From the NCBI GenBank assembly GCA_041394605.1, contig JAWKHX010000005.1:1-64000 (forward strand): a stretch of DNA of 64,000 nt. Reading direction: 5' to 3'. The position numbers and the translations under genes were made by a program. This document shows, piece by piece, positions 26,896 through 35,707 of the stretch. Positions within the stretch are counted from its first letter, which is position 1, and each line of letters opens with the position of its first letter. The DNA is from UBA668 sp041394605 (lineage in GTDB: Bacteria > Actinomycetota > Acidimicrobiia > Acidimicrobiales > Ilumatobacteraceae). Below the pieces are notes generated by a model, which searched no databases, was not told the origin of the DNA, and saw only the letters and a program-made list of their open reading frames with translations.

Positions 26896-27149
26896 CCTGC
26901 GGCCTCCTCCGACCGAGCGTCCACCCGCTCGGCGTGCAGGCTGACATGGGTGGCGCCGTTGGCGAACGCAGCGGCCAGACCGCTGCCCACCTGACCGGGC
27001 CGCCTCGCTCTGGCAACGGTGCAACTGGAGCCGAACGGGCCGAAGTCCACCGTGGCGCCCAACGCCTCGGCCGCGGCCACCGCCGCCCGCACGTGCGGGC
27101 CGGGATTGCCCTCGTGGAAGGGCTCGATGGTGAACTCCAGCAGCAGCAC
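26892..27149 (-). CDS. YkoF/MTH1187-type thiamine-binding-fold protein
   Basis: 85 residues: LLLEFTIEPFHEGNPGPHVRAAVAAAEALG, FGPFGSSCTV and AAAFANGATHVSLHAERVD, the small ferredoxin-like fold of DUF77/thiamine-binding proteins. The middle (ARARRPGQVGSG) fits the family poorly, so a hidden compensating frameshift is possible. GTG 27149 has a TACCCT box 6 nt upstream (plus 27156-27161). First gene of a tightly overlapping operon (this gene, HTH protein, GrpB-like fragment, HAD hydrolase). Confidence 0.6.
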   Translation of the reverse strand: MLLLEFTIEPFHEGNPGPHVRAAVAAAEALGATVDFGPFGSSCTVARARRPGQVGSGLAAAFANGATHVSLHAERVDARSEEAAG

Positions 27150-27216
27150 AGGGCAAGGGTAGCGAGGCGTGCCACGCCTTCCCGCCGTGACACCGGCGAC
27201 CCGACGGCGGTGACCG

Positions 27217-27491
27217 TCAGCGGGCGCCCATCACCCGCATCAGGTCGTTGCTGCGGGCGATGCAACTGCCGCCGGCGGCGTCGAAGGCCTGGTTCAGCTT
27301 GCTCCAGCGTGCCAGGAACGACCGTGGTTCCACTCCTGCTCGAACTGGTCCCGCGCCGGGCCGGTCCACGTGGTGCCGCCGAGGGCCGACGTGACCGTGC
27401 TCATCACCCCCTCGATCGACTGGATCTGCTGGCGCAGGGTGCGGCCGAGCGATGCGAGCTGCTCGGGGTTGGCGCCGTACATGACCGACAT
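27217..27491 (-). pseudogene. WXG100-family type VII secretion substrate, one-base frameshift
   Basis: MYGANPEQLASLGRTLRQQIQSIEG is helix 1, TWTG the WXG turn, then PARDQFEQEWN helix 2. The rest of helix 2 (RSFLARWSKLNQAFDAAG) follows in another frame after a one-base loss near 27325; restored length is 91 residues, normal for the family. Such proteins are exported as dimers by ESX-type systems, but no secretion-machine gene lies nearby. Confidence 0.75.
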
Positions 27492-27578
27492 GGGGTGCTC
27501 CGTTCCGGCACCGCCCGGTGCGGTGCCTCACCCGTACTGGGCACATCGAGCGGGGCCGATTCGGCAAAATCCGCCGGT

Positions 27579-28106
27579 TCATTCCCGCAGGCGGCCGTCC
27601 AGCAGGGGCAGCAGAAGGGCGACGTTGTCGGGCACGAAGCTGGCCGTCGCCAGCAGGTGGTCCAGCTCGCTGCGGGTGACGAAGCGGGCCTCGGCGATCT
27701 CGCCGTCCGTGAAGGCGAACGGGCCGTCGTGCACGGTGAGGTAGCCGTGCCCGATGAGGGCCACCGAGTGGTCGGTGAAGCGGCCTTCACCCAGGTCCTC
27801 CACGTCGCCGGCTTCCACGCCAAGTTCCTCGGCCAACTCGCGGCGGGCGGCCTGGGCGTAGGTCTCGCCGGCGGCAACGACGCCCCCGGCGGCGAGGTCC
27901 CACATGCCCGGCCAGAGGTCCTTCGTGTCGGCTCGGCGGTGCACCAGCAGGCGGCCGTCGCTGCTGAGCACGGCGATGCTGACGGCCCGGTGCTGCAGCC
28001 GGTTGGCCCGCATCTCGGCCCGGGTGACGGTGGCGACCACCCGGTCGTCGTCGTCCACGATGTCCACCAGTTCCATGCCGGACTCGGTGCCGGGTGACGA
28101 CGCCAT
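27579..28106 (-). CDS. Nudix hydrolase (isopentenyl-diphosphate-isomerase-like subgroup)
   Basis: 175 residues. The Nudix box is complete: GGVVAAGET, then ARRELAEELGV, fitting GX5EX7REUXEEXGU. The N-terminal ELVDIVDDDDRVVATVTRAEMRANRLQHRAV and LLVHRRADTKDLWPGMWD resemble the YfcD/IDI-like subgroup that hydrolyses nucleotide or prenyl diphosphates. Divergent from the M20 amidohydrolase gene with 23 bp between starts. Confidence 0.88.
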   Translation of the reverse strand: MASSPGTESGMELVDIVDDDDRVVATVTRAEMRANRLQHRAVSIAVLSSDGRLLVHRRADTKDLWPGMWDLAAGGVVAAGETYAQAARRELAEELGVEAGDVEDLGEGRFTDHSVALIGHGYLTVHDGPFAFTDGEIAEARFVTRSELDHLLATASFVPDNVALLLPLLDGRLRE

Positions 28107-28129
28107 GGCGTGTTGCCTAGCATGCGCGC

Positions 28130-29353
28130 ATGGATCTCACCACGCTGCGCGAGGAAGCCCGCGACCTGCTCGACGAAACCGTGGCCCTGCGCCGCACCCT
28201 GCACCGCTGGCCGGAGCTGGGCAACGACCTGCCCGTCACGAAGGAGAACGTGCTCGCCGCGCTGGAGGGGCTGCCCCTGCAGATCACCGAGCACCAGACC
28301 ACCAGCGGCATCGCCGCCGTGCTGGACGGCGGCAAGCCCGGGCCCACGGTGCTGCTGCGCGGCGACATGGACGCCCTGCCCCTCCACGAGGACACCGACC
28401 TCGAGTTCGAGAGCGCCACCGAAGGCCAGATGCACGCCTGCGGGCACGACACCCACACGGCCATGCTGGTCGGCGCGGCGAAGCTGCTGAGCGCCCGCCG
28501 GGCCGACATCCCCGGCCGGGTGCTGTTCATGTTCCAGCCCGGCGAGGAAGGCCACGCCGGCGCCCGGTTCATGCTGGAGGAAGGCCTGCTGGACGTGCCG
28601 GCACGGGCGGACGGCAGCGAGTCGCCGGTCACCGGCGCCTACGCGCTGCACATCACCGCCAACCTGCCGGCCGGGTGGGTGGCGTCGCGCGGCAACACGA
28701 TCATGGCGTCGGCCGACACCATGCACATCACGGTCACCGGCCGGGGCGGGCACGCCAGCCAGCCGCACCTGGCGCTGGACCCCATCCCCATCGCCTGCGA
28801 GATCGTCCAGGCGCTGCAGTTGATGGTCACCCGCACCATCGACGTGTTCGACCCGGGCGTGGTGACGGTGGGCCAGATCACCGCCGGCACCACCAACAAC
28901 ATCATCCCCGAGTCCGCCCAGATCGTGGGCACCATCCGGGCGGTCAGCGAGCGCACCCGCAACAAGATCCACGACGGCATCCGCCGGGTGGCCGAGGGCG
29001 TCGCCGCCGCCCACGACGCCACGGTCGAGGTCGAGTTCCGCGACGGCTACCCGGTGACGGTCAACAACCCGGGCTCGGCGGACTTCGCGCTGGACGTGGC
29101 GAAGGAAGTCGTCGGCGACTCGTCCACGGTGCGCTTGCCCAACCCGATCATGGGTGCGGAGGACTTCAGCTACGTGCTCAACCGCATCCCCGGGGCGATG
29201 ATGTTCCTCGGCGGCACCGCGCCGGACCGCAACCCGGCCACCGCCGCGCCCAACCACTCCAACCGGGTGGTCTTCCACGAGGAGGCCATGGTCAACGGCA
29301 TCGCCGTCTACGGCGCGGTGGCCCTCCGCCACCTCACCGGCCTCCCCTCCTGA
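28130..29353 (+). CDS. M20 family amidohydrolase (hippurate/N-acyl-amino-acid type)
   Basis: 407-residue zinc-dependent amidohydrolase. HRWPELGNDLP, LLRGDMDALPLHEDTDL, MHACGHDTHTAMLVGAAKLL with metal ligands, FQPGEEGHAGARFMLEEGLL with the catalytic glutamate pair, the dimerisation-domain GRGGHASQPHLALDP and MGAEDFSYVL near the C-terminus. Releases amino acids from N-acyl conjugates. A TAGCAT box (28118-28123) ends 6 nt before the ATG. The gene is followed by the insertion sequence 37 bp downstream. Confidence 0.93.
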   Translation: MDLTTLREEARDLLDETVALRRTLHRWPELGNDLPVTKENVLAALEGLPLQITEHQTTSGIAAVLDGGKPGPTVLLRGDMDALPLHEDTDLEFESATEGQMHACGHDTHTAMLVGAAKLLSARRADIPGRVLFMFQPGEEGHAGARFMLEEGLLDVPARADGSESPVTGAYALHITANLPAGWVASRGNTIMASADTMHITVTGRGGHASQPHLALDPIPIACEIVQALQLMVTRTIDVFDPGVVTVGQITAGTTNNIIPESAQIVGTIRAVSERTRNKIHDGIRRVAEGVAAAHDATVEVEFRDGYPVTVNNPGSADFALDVAKEVVGDSSTVRLPNPIMGAEDFSYVLNRIPGAMMFLGGTAPDRNPATAAPNHSNRVVFHEEAMVNGIAVYGAVALRHLTGLPS

Positions 29354-29390
29354 CCCGACCCGAGCCCGCGCGCTGCGCCGCCTTGTCGGC

Positions 29391-29415
29391 TTTACGTAAG
29401 AGCGCGCGTCAATAG
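29391..29415 (+). repeat. left terminal inverted repeat of the IS
   Basis: Starts TTTACGTAAGAGCGCGCG; exact reverse complement of 30361-30385. Confidence 0.9.
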
Positions 29416-29432
29416 GGCGTTGTGGTGAGGGT

Positions 29433-29495
29433 CCACCGGTCGGGGTGATGGCCCGGCTGTGATGTCGGGTGCTGATCCACAAACCCGACCGGTGG
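29433..29495 (+). promoter_or_regulatory. hairpin masking the transposase ribosome site
   Basis: CCACCGGTCGGG (29433-29444) and CCCGACCGGTGG (29484-29495) are perfect 12-nt inverted arms. The right arm overlaps the GGTGGAGG ribosome site (29491-29498) of the transposase. Transcripts entering from outside would fold and hide it, a known way for IS elements to limit transposition. Confidence 0.55.
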
Positions 29496-29503
29496 AGGTC
29501 CCC

Positions 29504-30367
29504 ATGTTGGCACTTGACCCGCGCGTGTTCGCGCCTGTGTGGGAGACCGTTGAGTCGTTGCTGCCTCCGGTGATCGACCGTCACCCGCTGGGTTGTCATC
29601 GGCCACGGGTGGATGCCCGCCAGTGCTTCTTCGGGATCGCTGCCCGCCTGGTGACGGGGTCGTCATGGGAAACGGTCGGCCGGCTGGTCGGGGTGTCCGA
29701 GTCGACCCTGCTGCGCCGCCGCAACGAGTGGCAACGTGCTGGGGTGTTCTCTCAACTGGTCGAGTTGGCCCTGTCGGCCTATGACCAGATGATCGGGTTG
29801 CAGCTCGACGAGATCGCCATCGATGGCAGTGTCCACAAAGCACCGATGGGCGGTGAGGGAACCGGCCCGTCACCGGTTGACCGGGGCAAACGTGGCTGGA
29901 AGTGGTCGATGGCCTCCGACGCGGCAGGGATCCCGATCGCCTGGACCCCCGCCGCGGCGAACACTCCCGACGCTCAACTCGTCGAGGACACCCTGGCCAT
30001 CCTCGATACCCGCGGGTTCGAAGTCGAGATCGAGACCGCCCACCTCGACCGCGGGTATGACTCGGTGGCGATCCGCGACCTGTTCACCGAGACCGGCATC
30101 GATGCCCACATCGTCCACCGCGCCCGACACGTCCGCGGACGCAAGTACGGCAGCCGGGCACGCAACAAGATCCCTCTCGGGCGACGCTGGAAGATCGAAC
30201 GAGCGAACTCGTGGCTGTCGAACTTCGGGCAGCTTCGCCGCAACACCGACCGCCTCCCCATCCAACGCGAAGCCGCACTCGACCTCGCCATCACCTTCGT
30301 CATCACCGTCAAGCTCATCAAGTGGCGAGACCGCTACGGCAACACCACCTTCAAACCCGCCTATTGA
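29504..30367 (+). CDS. DDE transposase, IS5-like
   Basis: 287 residues. N-terminal helix-turn-helix region (FGIAARLVTGSSWETVGRLV, GVSESTLLRRRNEW), then the DDE catalytic core: first Asp in EIAIDGSVHKAP, second Asp in HLDRGYDSVAIRDL, Glu in GRRWKIERANSWLSNF. The residues after the first Asp (GGEGTGPSPVDRGKRGWKWS) are typical of IS5-superfamily single-ORF transposases. ATG 29504 has GGAGG 6 nt upstream and is preferred to GTG 29459 or ATG 29462. No frame defect. Confidence 0.9.
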   Translation: MLALDPRVFAPVWETVESLLPPVIDRHPLGCHRPRVDARQCFFGIAARLVTGSSWETVGRLVGVSESTLLRRRNEWQRAGVFSQLVELALSAYDQMIGLQLDEIAIDGSVHKAPMGGEGTGPSPVDRGKRGWKWSMASDAAGIPIAWTPAAANTPDAQLVEDTLAILDTRGFEVEIETAHLDRGYDSVAIRDLFTETGIDAHIVHRARHVRGRKYGSRARNKIPLGRRWKIERANSWLSNFGQLRRNTDRLPIQREAALDLAITFVITVKLIKWRDRYGNTTFKPAY

Positions 30368-30385
30368 CGCGCGCTCTTACGTAAA
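30361..30385 (-). repeat. right terminal inverted repeat of the IS
   Basis: Exact reverse complement of 29391-29415; the transposase stop codon (30365-30367) lies inside it. Confidence 0.9.
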
Positions 30386-30463
30386 AAGGCTGTCGCGCCG
30401 TGACCTGGGGTGACGCGTCCGGGTTCTTGACACAGAACCGAACGGGTGGCGGCGGGAGAAGGG

Positions 30464-33400
30464 TCAGGGGGTGGTGGAGAGGCGGAGGGTGGCGACTTCG
30501 AAGGGGCGCAGCGTGTGGACGACGATGCCGTCGCTGACCTCGAACGGGGTGTGCGGCTCCTCCAGCAGGTTGCACAACGACGCGGACTGGATGCGCGCCG
30601 GCATGCGCACGGTGATGGGGCGGCGTGCGCCGCACATCTCGGCCACGCGGACCACCAGGTCGCCGCTGCCGTCGTCGGCCCGCTTCACCGCCGACACGTC
30701 GATGCCCTCGCCGTCGACCGTCACCAGCGGGCCGGCAGCGCCAGCCGCGGCGCCCGCGCCGGCGGCCGAGGGCACCCAGCGCAGCGGGTTGTTCAGCACC
30801 TCCGCCTCGCGCACCACGGCCTCCAGGCCCGGGCCATGGGGCATGACGGCGATGGTGACCTGGTGGCGGCCGTGGTCCTGCTCCGGGTCGGGGTACTTCG
30901 CGGCGCGCAACAGGCTCACCCGCACGCCGCCACCGTCGGGCTCCTGCACGGAGTGGCCGTAGCGGCCGTCGTCCAGCACGGCCACGCCCCAGCCTGGCTC
31001 GGCGAGGTCCACCCACCGGTGGGCGCAGACCTCGAACTTGGCAGCATCCCACGACGTGCTCTGGTGGGTGGGCCGCATGACGTGGCCGAACTGGATGCCG
31101 CACGCAGCCTCTCGGGCGTGCACGTCCAGCGGGATGTGCAGCGACAGGAGCGCCTCGTCCTCGTGCCAGTCGATGTCGAACGACACGTCGAGGCGCGGCG
31201 ATCCGGCCCGCAGGACGGCCCGCTGCACCACGGCGGACCGGCCGAACGCGCGGCGCACTTCCAACGTCGCCCGCAGCGGACCGTCCTCCACCAGCGCCAC
31301 CGACTGCACCCCGCCCACCGGGCGGCCGAGGTCGCGAGTCCAGGCCTCGACGTCCCACGCGTCGTACTCCACCGGGTGGTCGGGGGCCAGTTCCAGCGAG
31401 ACGGTGTGGCCCTCGGGCAGCAGTTCGCGGCCGGCGGCGACGTCGATGATCGATGTGATCTCGCCGTCGAGGTTCCAGCTCACCGAAAGGTGGCCGTTGG
31501 TGAACGAGTGCTCCGTGCAGACCACCCGGTCGTCGACCTCGGCCTGGCCGGCGGAGCCGAACCCGAAGCCCGGCGCCGTCACCACGACCGGGGCACCTGT
31601 TGCATCTGCAACAACTTCCGTGCGGGCGAAGGCTGACGGGTTGGCGACCGTGCCGCCGTGCGCCACCTGGGCCAGCGCGGCAGCGATCAGTTCCTCCAGG
31701 CGAGCCGCAACACGGGCGTGCTCGGCCTCGGCGTCCTCGTACACCCAGGTGATGGACGAGCCGGGGATGATGTCGTGGAACTGCTGGAGCAGGACGTCCT
31801 TCCACAGCCGGTCCAGCTCCGCGGCCACGTCGGCCGGCACGCCCGCGGGCGCGGCCGCGGCCCACCACAGCTCGGCCTCGCGCAGCAGTTGCTCGCAGCG
31901 GCGGTTGCCGACCTTGGTGCGGGCCTGGCTGGTGAGCGTGCCCCGATGCATCTCGAAGTACAGCTCGCCGTCCCACAGGGGCACCGCGGCACCGGCGTCG
32001 CGCTCGGCCTCCACCTGCTCGAAGAACTCGTCCGTGGTGCCCATCCGAACCTGCGGGGCGCCGTCGAGGTCGGCGAAGCGCGCGGCCCGCTGGATCATCT
32101 CCCTCGTCGGGCCGCCACCACCGTTGCCGTGGCCGAACGGCATCAGCGACCAGTTGCTCCACCCGTGCTCCTTGAAGTTGCGCTCGCTGAACACCAGCTC
32201 CTCGCCCACGACCGTGGCGTTGTAGGTGTCCACCGGGGGGAAGTGGGTGAGCACCTCGGAGCCGTCCAGCCCGCGCCAGCGGAACGTGCTGTGGGGGAAG
32301 CGGTTCTGCTTGTTCCAGCTGAGCTTCTGAGTGATGAACCGCTCGCAACCAGCGCCGAGGAACAGCTGCGGGAGAGCCGCCGGGTAGCCGAACACGTCGG
32401 GGATCCACACCTCCCTGCAGCGCAGGCCGAAGCGGTCCTCGAAGTAGCGCTGCCCGTGGACGAGCTGGCGCACCAGGCTCTCCCCGCTGGGCAGGTTCAT
32501 GTCCGCCTCCACCCACATCGCGCCCACGGGCTGCCACTGGCCGGTGGCCACCCGCTCGCGGATGCGCTGGAACAGGGCGGGGTAGCGGTCCTCCATCCAC
32601 TCGTACTGGACGGCCTGCGAGCACACGAAGTGGTAGCCGGGGTCGGCGTCCATCATCCGGGTGGCGCTGGCGAAGGTGCGGGCGCACTTGCGGATGGTCT
32701 CGCGCACCGGCCACAGCCAGGCCGAGTCGATATGGGCGTGCCCCACCGCCACCACCTGGTGCGCACCATCACGGGCGTGCAGCGCCAGCGCCGGGGCCAG
32801 CAGGTGGCGGGCGGCCGCGGCGGTGCCGGTCACGTCGTCCAGGTCCAGCGCGTCGAACGCTGCCTGCAGGGTTCGCAGGATGCGCTGGCGGCGTGCCTCC
32901 GTGGGCGCCAATGCGGTCATCAGCCCCAGCAGCACTTCCACGTCGAGCAGCAAGTGGTACACCTCGTCGTCGCGCAGGCCCAGCGATGCCTGGCGCAGCC
33001 GGTACAGGGGGCGGTCGCCAGCAGTGCGCAGCGAACCGAGGTTGCCGTCCGCGGCCATCCGCCGCTGGGGGAAGGCGGGGTTGGAGGCGGCCTCCACGAT
33101 CATGTCCAGCGCGCCACCGTCGACCAGCAGGTTGCCCAGCGCGCCGCCCAGCGGGACGGCGGTGCGGCGAGGGTGGATGCCCTGCACCGGCAGGCCCAGG
33201 CCGTCCGCACCCGGCGCCCACACCAGGCCCTCGCTCTGGAAGCCGGCGGCGTCGGGGTGGAAGCCGAGGTCGACGACGGCCTCGACCGACGTACCGGCAG
33301 CGGCAGACCAGGCCGCGGGCACGTCGGCCCGCAGCCGGAACCAGGTGGTGCCCCACGGGCGGCCGTAGTGGTCGCCTACGGTGAACGGCCGGCCCTGCGC

Positions 33401-33559
33401 GGCCAGCGACGCCATCGCCTCGGCATATGCCACCGGCTCACCCGGCGCCTCCCAGGCGGTCACGTCGCACGGCACGGTGGCCCGGTACATCGCCGGCATC
33501 ACCCGCTCCATCAGCTCGCGCCGGATCCGCCGCTCCACCAACGCCGAGTCGTCGTGCAT
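30464..33559 (-). CDS. alpha-mannosidase, glycoside hydrolase family 38
   Basis: 1031 residues, normal for the Ams1-type GH38. The catalytic domain starts VVAVGHAHIDSAWLWPVRET with zinc ligands H276 and D278; the nucleophile is D388 in EVWIPDVFGYPAALPQL; LLQQFHDIIPGSSI carries the further zinc histidine and acid/base region. The C-terminal beta domains (about 660-1031) are complete. Retaining enzymes that trim alpha-mannose from glycans or oligosaccharides; no signal peptide, so cytoplasmic. A TACGCT box ends 7 nt before ATG 33559 (plus 33567-33572). Divergent from the Rieske oxygenase, downstream of the insertion sequence. Confidence 0.94.
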   Translation of the reverse strand: MHDDSALVERRIRRELMERVMPAMYRATVPCDVTAWEAPGEPVAYAEAMASLAAQGRPFTVGDHYGRPWGTTWFRLRADVPAAWSAAAGTSVEAVVDLGFHPDAAGFQSEGLVWAPGADGLGLPVQGIHPRRTAVPLGGALGNLLVDGGALDMIVEAASNPAFPQRRMAADGNLGSLRTAGDRPLYRLRQASLGLRDDEVYHLLLDVEVLLGLMTALAPTEARRQRILRTLQAAFDALDLDDVTGTAAAARHLLAPALALHARDGAHQVVAVGHAHIDSAWLWPVRETIRKCARTFASATRMMDADPGYHFVCSQAVQYEWMEDRYPALFQRIRERVATGQWQPVGAMWVEADMNLPSGESLVRQLVHGQRYFEDRFGLRCREVWIPDVFGYPAALPQLFLGAGCERFITQKLSWNKQNRFPHSTFRWRGLDGSEVLTHFPPVDTYNATVVGEELVFSERNFKEHGWSNWSLMPFGHGNGGGGPTREMIQRAARFADLDGAPQVRMGTTDEFFEQVEAERDAGAAVPLWDGELYFEMHRGTLTSQARTKVGNRRCEQLLREAELWWAAAAPAGVPADVAAELDRLWKDVLLQQFHDIIPGSSITWVYEDAEAEHARVAARLEELIAAALAQVAHGGTVANPSAFARTEVVADATGAPVVVTAPGFGFGSAGQAEVDDRVVCTEHSFTNGHLSVSWNLDGEITSIIDVAAGRELLPEGHTVSLELAPDHPVEYDAWDVEAWTRDLGRPVGGVQSVALVEDGPLRATLEVRRAFGRSAVVQRAVLRAGSPRLDVSFDIDWHEDEALLSLHIPLDVHAREAACGIQFGHVMRPTHQSTSWDAAKFEVCAHRWVDLAEPGWGVAVLDDGRYGHSVQEPDGGGVRVSLLRAAKYPDPEQDHGRHQVTIAVMPHGPGLEAVVREAEVLNNPLRWVPSAAGAGAAAGAAGPLVTVDGEGIDVSAVKRADDGSGDLVVRVAEMCGARRPITVRMPARIQSASLCNLLEEPHTPFEVSDGIVVHTLRPFEVATLRLSTTP

Positions 33560-33566
33560 GCGCCCG

Positions 33567-33599
33567 AGCGTACGCGCCCCCGCTGCGCTCGGGTACGGT
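33567..33599. promoter_or_regulatory. divergent leaderless promoters (mannosidase / Rieske oxygenase)
   Basis: In the 47-bp gap, AGCGTA (33567-33572) reads TACGCT on the minus strand 7 nt before the mannosidase ATG, and TACGGT (33594-33599) lies 7 nt before the Rieske ATG. No convincing -35 boxes. Confidence 0.5.
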
Positions 33600-33606
33600 C
33601 CCGGGC

Positions 33607-34785
33607 ATGGAGCGTGCGGAGGCGCTGGCGCTGTGCGACCGGCTGGTGGCGGCGATGGCCGGCGGCGGCAGCGAGTTGGCCGACGGCCAGTTGCACGTGC
33701 CCGTCGCCGAGTACCTGGACCCCGCCCGCTGGCAGGCGGAGGTGGACCGCATCTTCCGCACCGTGCCGGTCGTGCTGGCGCCCAGCGCGCTGCTGGCCGA
33801 GCCCAACTCGTTCGTCACCCGCGACGTGCTGGGCAGCGCGCTGGTGGTGGCTCGTGATGGCGACGGCGTGGCGCGCACGTTCGTGAACGCCTGCGTGCAC
33901 CGCGGCGCCCGGTTGTGCGACGGCACGGGCACGGCCCGCCGCCTGACCTGCCCGTACCACGGGTGGACGTACGACACCGCCGGCCGCCTGGTGGGCGTGC
34001 CCCACCGCGACCAGTTCGGCGACATCGCCACTGATGGCCTGCTGCAACTGCCGACTGCCGAGCGCCACGGCCTGGTGTTCGCCATGCTCGGCGCCACGCC
34101 GACGGCCGGCGACGCCACGCCCCCGCCCGACATCGACGCCTGGCTGGACGGCTTCGACGCCCCGCTCGCGGACCTGCGGCTGGCCGACCAGCACGTCGTG
34201 GCCGTCAGCGAACTGGCGGGCCCCAACTGGAAGGTGGCCAAGGACGGCTACTTCGACGGCTACCACTTCAGCGCGCTGCACAAGGACACGCTGGGCCTGG
34301 TGTACCGGGGCAACGCCCAGGTGTTCGAGGCGTGGGGGCCGCACCAACGCTTCCACTTCGCCACCCACCGGCTGCACGATGGCGGCATGGCCGCGGCGCA
34401 CGAGCACCCGCGCCCGCACCAGTTGATGGGCTCCGTCACCGCGCTGTTCCCCAACACCGCGTTCGCCGGCGATCGCGACGGCCTGCTGATGAGCCAGGTG
34501 TTCCCCGGCGCGACGCCCGGCGCCAGCATCACGTTCCAGACCCACCTGCGCCGCCGCCCGCTGGACCCCGCCGACACGGCCGACGTGGACAAGGCGCTGG
34601 AGCGGGTGCGCTACCTGGAGTTCGTGGTGCAGGAGGAGGACTACGCCACCGGGCTGGCCATCGGCCGCAACCTGCCGGCGATGGCCGGCGCCGCGCAGGC
34701 CTTCGTGTTCGGCCGGAACGAGCTGGCCAACCAACGGTTCCACAGCTGGGTCCGCCACTTTCTTGAGAATGACTCCAGTCAATAG
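33607..34785 (+). CDS. Rieske 2Fe-2S aromatic-ring-hydroxylating oxygenase, alpha subunit
   Basis: 392 residues. Rieske cluster ligands C96-x-H98 and C115-x2-H118 (VNACVHRGARLC, LTCPYHGWTYDTAG). The catalytic iron site follows in NWKVAKDGYFDGYHFSALH, with the bridging Asp and two His. Such oxygenases hydroxylate aromatic rings, sterols or quaternary amines and need a separate reductase, which is not nearby. ATG 33607 is fixed by a TACGGT box. The next two genes (enoyl-CoA hydratase, CoA transferase) point to CoA-dependent breakdown of the product. Confidence 0.9.
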   Translation: MERAEALALCDRLVAAMAGGGSELADGQLHVPVAEYLDPARWQAEVDRIFRTVPVVLAPSALLAEPNSFVTRDVLGSALVVARDGDGVARTFVNACVHRGARLCDGTGTARRLTCPYHGWTYDTAGRLVGVPHRDQFGDIATDGLLQLPTAERHGLVFAMLGATPTAGDATPPPDIDAWLDGFDAPLADLRLADQHVVAVSELAGPNWKVAKDGYFDGYHFSALHKDTLGLVYRGNAQVFEAWGPHQRFHFATHRLHDGGMAAAHEHPRPHQLMGSVTALFPNTAFAGDRDGLLMSQVFPGATPGASITFQTHLRRRPLDPADTADVDKALERVRYLEFVVQEEDYATGLAIGRNLPAMAGAAQAFVFGRNELANQRFHSWVRHFLENDSSQ

Positions 34786-34788
34786 TCT
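34763..34788 (+). promoter_or_regulatory. promoter and possible operator of the enoyl-CoA hydratase gene
   Basis: TAGTCT (34783-34788) ends 6 nt before the GTG start, fitting a leaderless -10 box. TGACTCCAGTCA (34770-34781), a palindrome with a 2-nt centre, overlaps it, at the end of the Rieske gene; its size and position fit a TetR-type operator. Confidence 0.35.
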
Positions 34789-34794
34789 GGCCGG

Positions 34795-35691
34795 GTGAGC
34801 GCCACCGACCGCACCTACTCCACCCTCCGCCTGGACCTCGACGCCGACGGCATCCTGCTCCTCACGCTGAACCGGCCGGACCAGATGAATGCCTTCACGG
34901 TGGAGATGGCCAACGAACTGGTGCACGCCTTCACCGAGGCCAGCGAGGACGACGCCGTGAAGGCCGTCATCGTCACCGGCGCGGGCAAGGCGTTCTGCGC
35001 CGGCATGGACCTCAGCGTGGGCGGCAACGTGTTCGGCCTGGACGAGACCCAGCAGCCGACGATGGCCGACATGACCGAGCGCCTCGACGACCCCGTGATC
35101 GTGGACGGGGTGCGCGACACCGGCGGTCGCGTGTCGCTCGCGATCTTCGCCTGCAAGAAGCCGGTGATCGCCGCCATCAACGGCGCCGCGGTGGGCATCG
35201 GCGCCACGATGACGCTGGCGATGGACGTGCGCCTGGCGTCGGAGAAGGCCCGCATCGGGTTCGTGTTCGGGCGCATCGGCATCACGCCGGAGGCGTGCAG
35301 CACATGGTTCCTGCCCCGCCTGGTCGGCATCAGCCGGGCGCTGGAGTGGTGCTACAGCGCCGACATCCTGACCCCCGAGGAGGCCAAGGAGGGCGGCCTG
35401 GTCCGCAGTGTCGTCGCGCCCGACGCCCTGCTGGACGAGGCGTACGCGCTGGCCCGCCGCTTTGCCGTCGGCAAGTCGGCGGTGGCGGTGGCGATGACCC
35501 GCCAGATGATGTACCGCAACGCCGGCCAGCCCCACCCGCTGGCAGCCCACCAGGTGGACTCGCTGTCGATGTTCTACATGAGCATCGGCGACGGCAAGGA
35601 AGGTGTTCAGGCGTTCCTGGACAAGCGCGACGCGGCCTTCACCGGGCGGGCCAGCGACATGCCCCCCTTCTACGACGACTGGGCACGCTGA
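34795..35691 (+). CDS. enoyl-CoA hydratase/isomerase family protein
   Basis: 298-residue crotonase-fold protein. ILLLTLNRPDQMNAFTVEM, VKAVIVTGAGKAFCAGMDLS (first oxyanion-hole segment), INGAAVGIGATMTLAMDVRLAS (second), then RIGFVFGRIGITPEACSTWF with the catalytic glutamate region. Hydrates or isomerises enoyl-CoAs in beta-oxidation type pathways. GTG 34795 begins 9 nt after the Rieske stop but has its own -10 box. Followed by a CoA transferase 16 bp on. Confidence 0.92.
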   Translation: MSATDRTYSTLRLDLDADGILLLTLNRPDQMNAFTVEMANELVHAFTEASEDDAVKAVIVTGAGKAFCAGMDLSVGGNVFGLDETQQPTMADMTERLDDPVIVDGVRDTGGRVSLAIFACKKPVIAAINGAAVGIGATMTLAMDVRLASEKARIGFVFGRIGITPEACSTWFLPRLVGISRALEWCYSADILTPEEAKEGGLVRSVVAPDALLDEAYALARRFAVGKSAVAVAMTRQMMYRNAGQPHPLAAHQVDSLSMFYMSIGDGKEGVQAFLDKRDAAFTGRASDMPPFYDDWAR

Positions 35692-35707
35692 CTAGCGTCG
35701 CGGGGGC

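Larger units (their letters stand above)
29391..30385 (+). mobile_element. IS5-superfamily insertion sequence, apparently intact
   Basis: About 0.98 kb element with one transposase gene between perfect 25-bp inverted ends (29391-29415 and 30361-30385). The outermost TTACGTAA is itself a palindrome and so is also a direct repeat; it could be an 8-bp target duplication, leaving 16-17 bp true ends. It sits between two convergent genes (M20 amidohydrolase and alpha-mannosidase), interrupting neither. Intact ends and gene suggest recent insertion. Confidence 0.88.
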
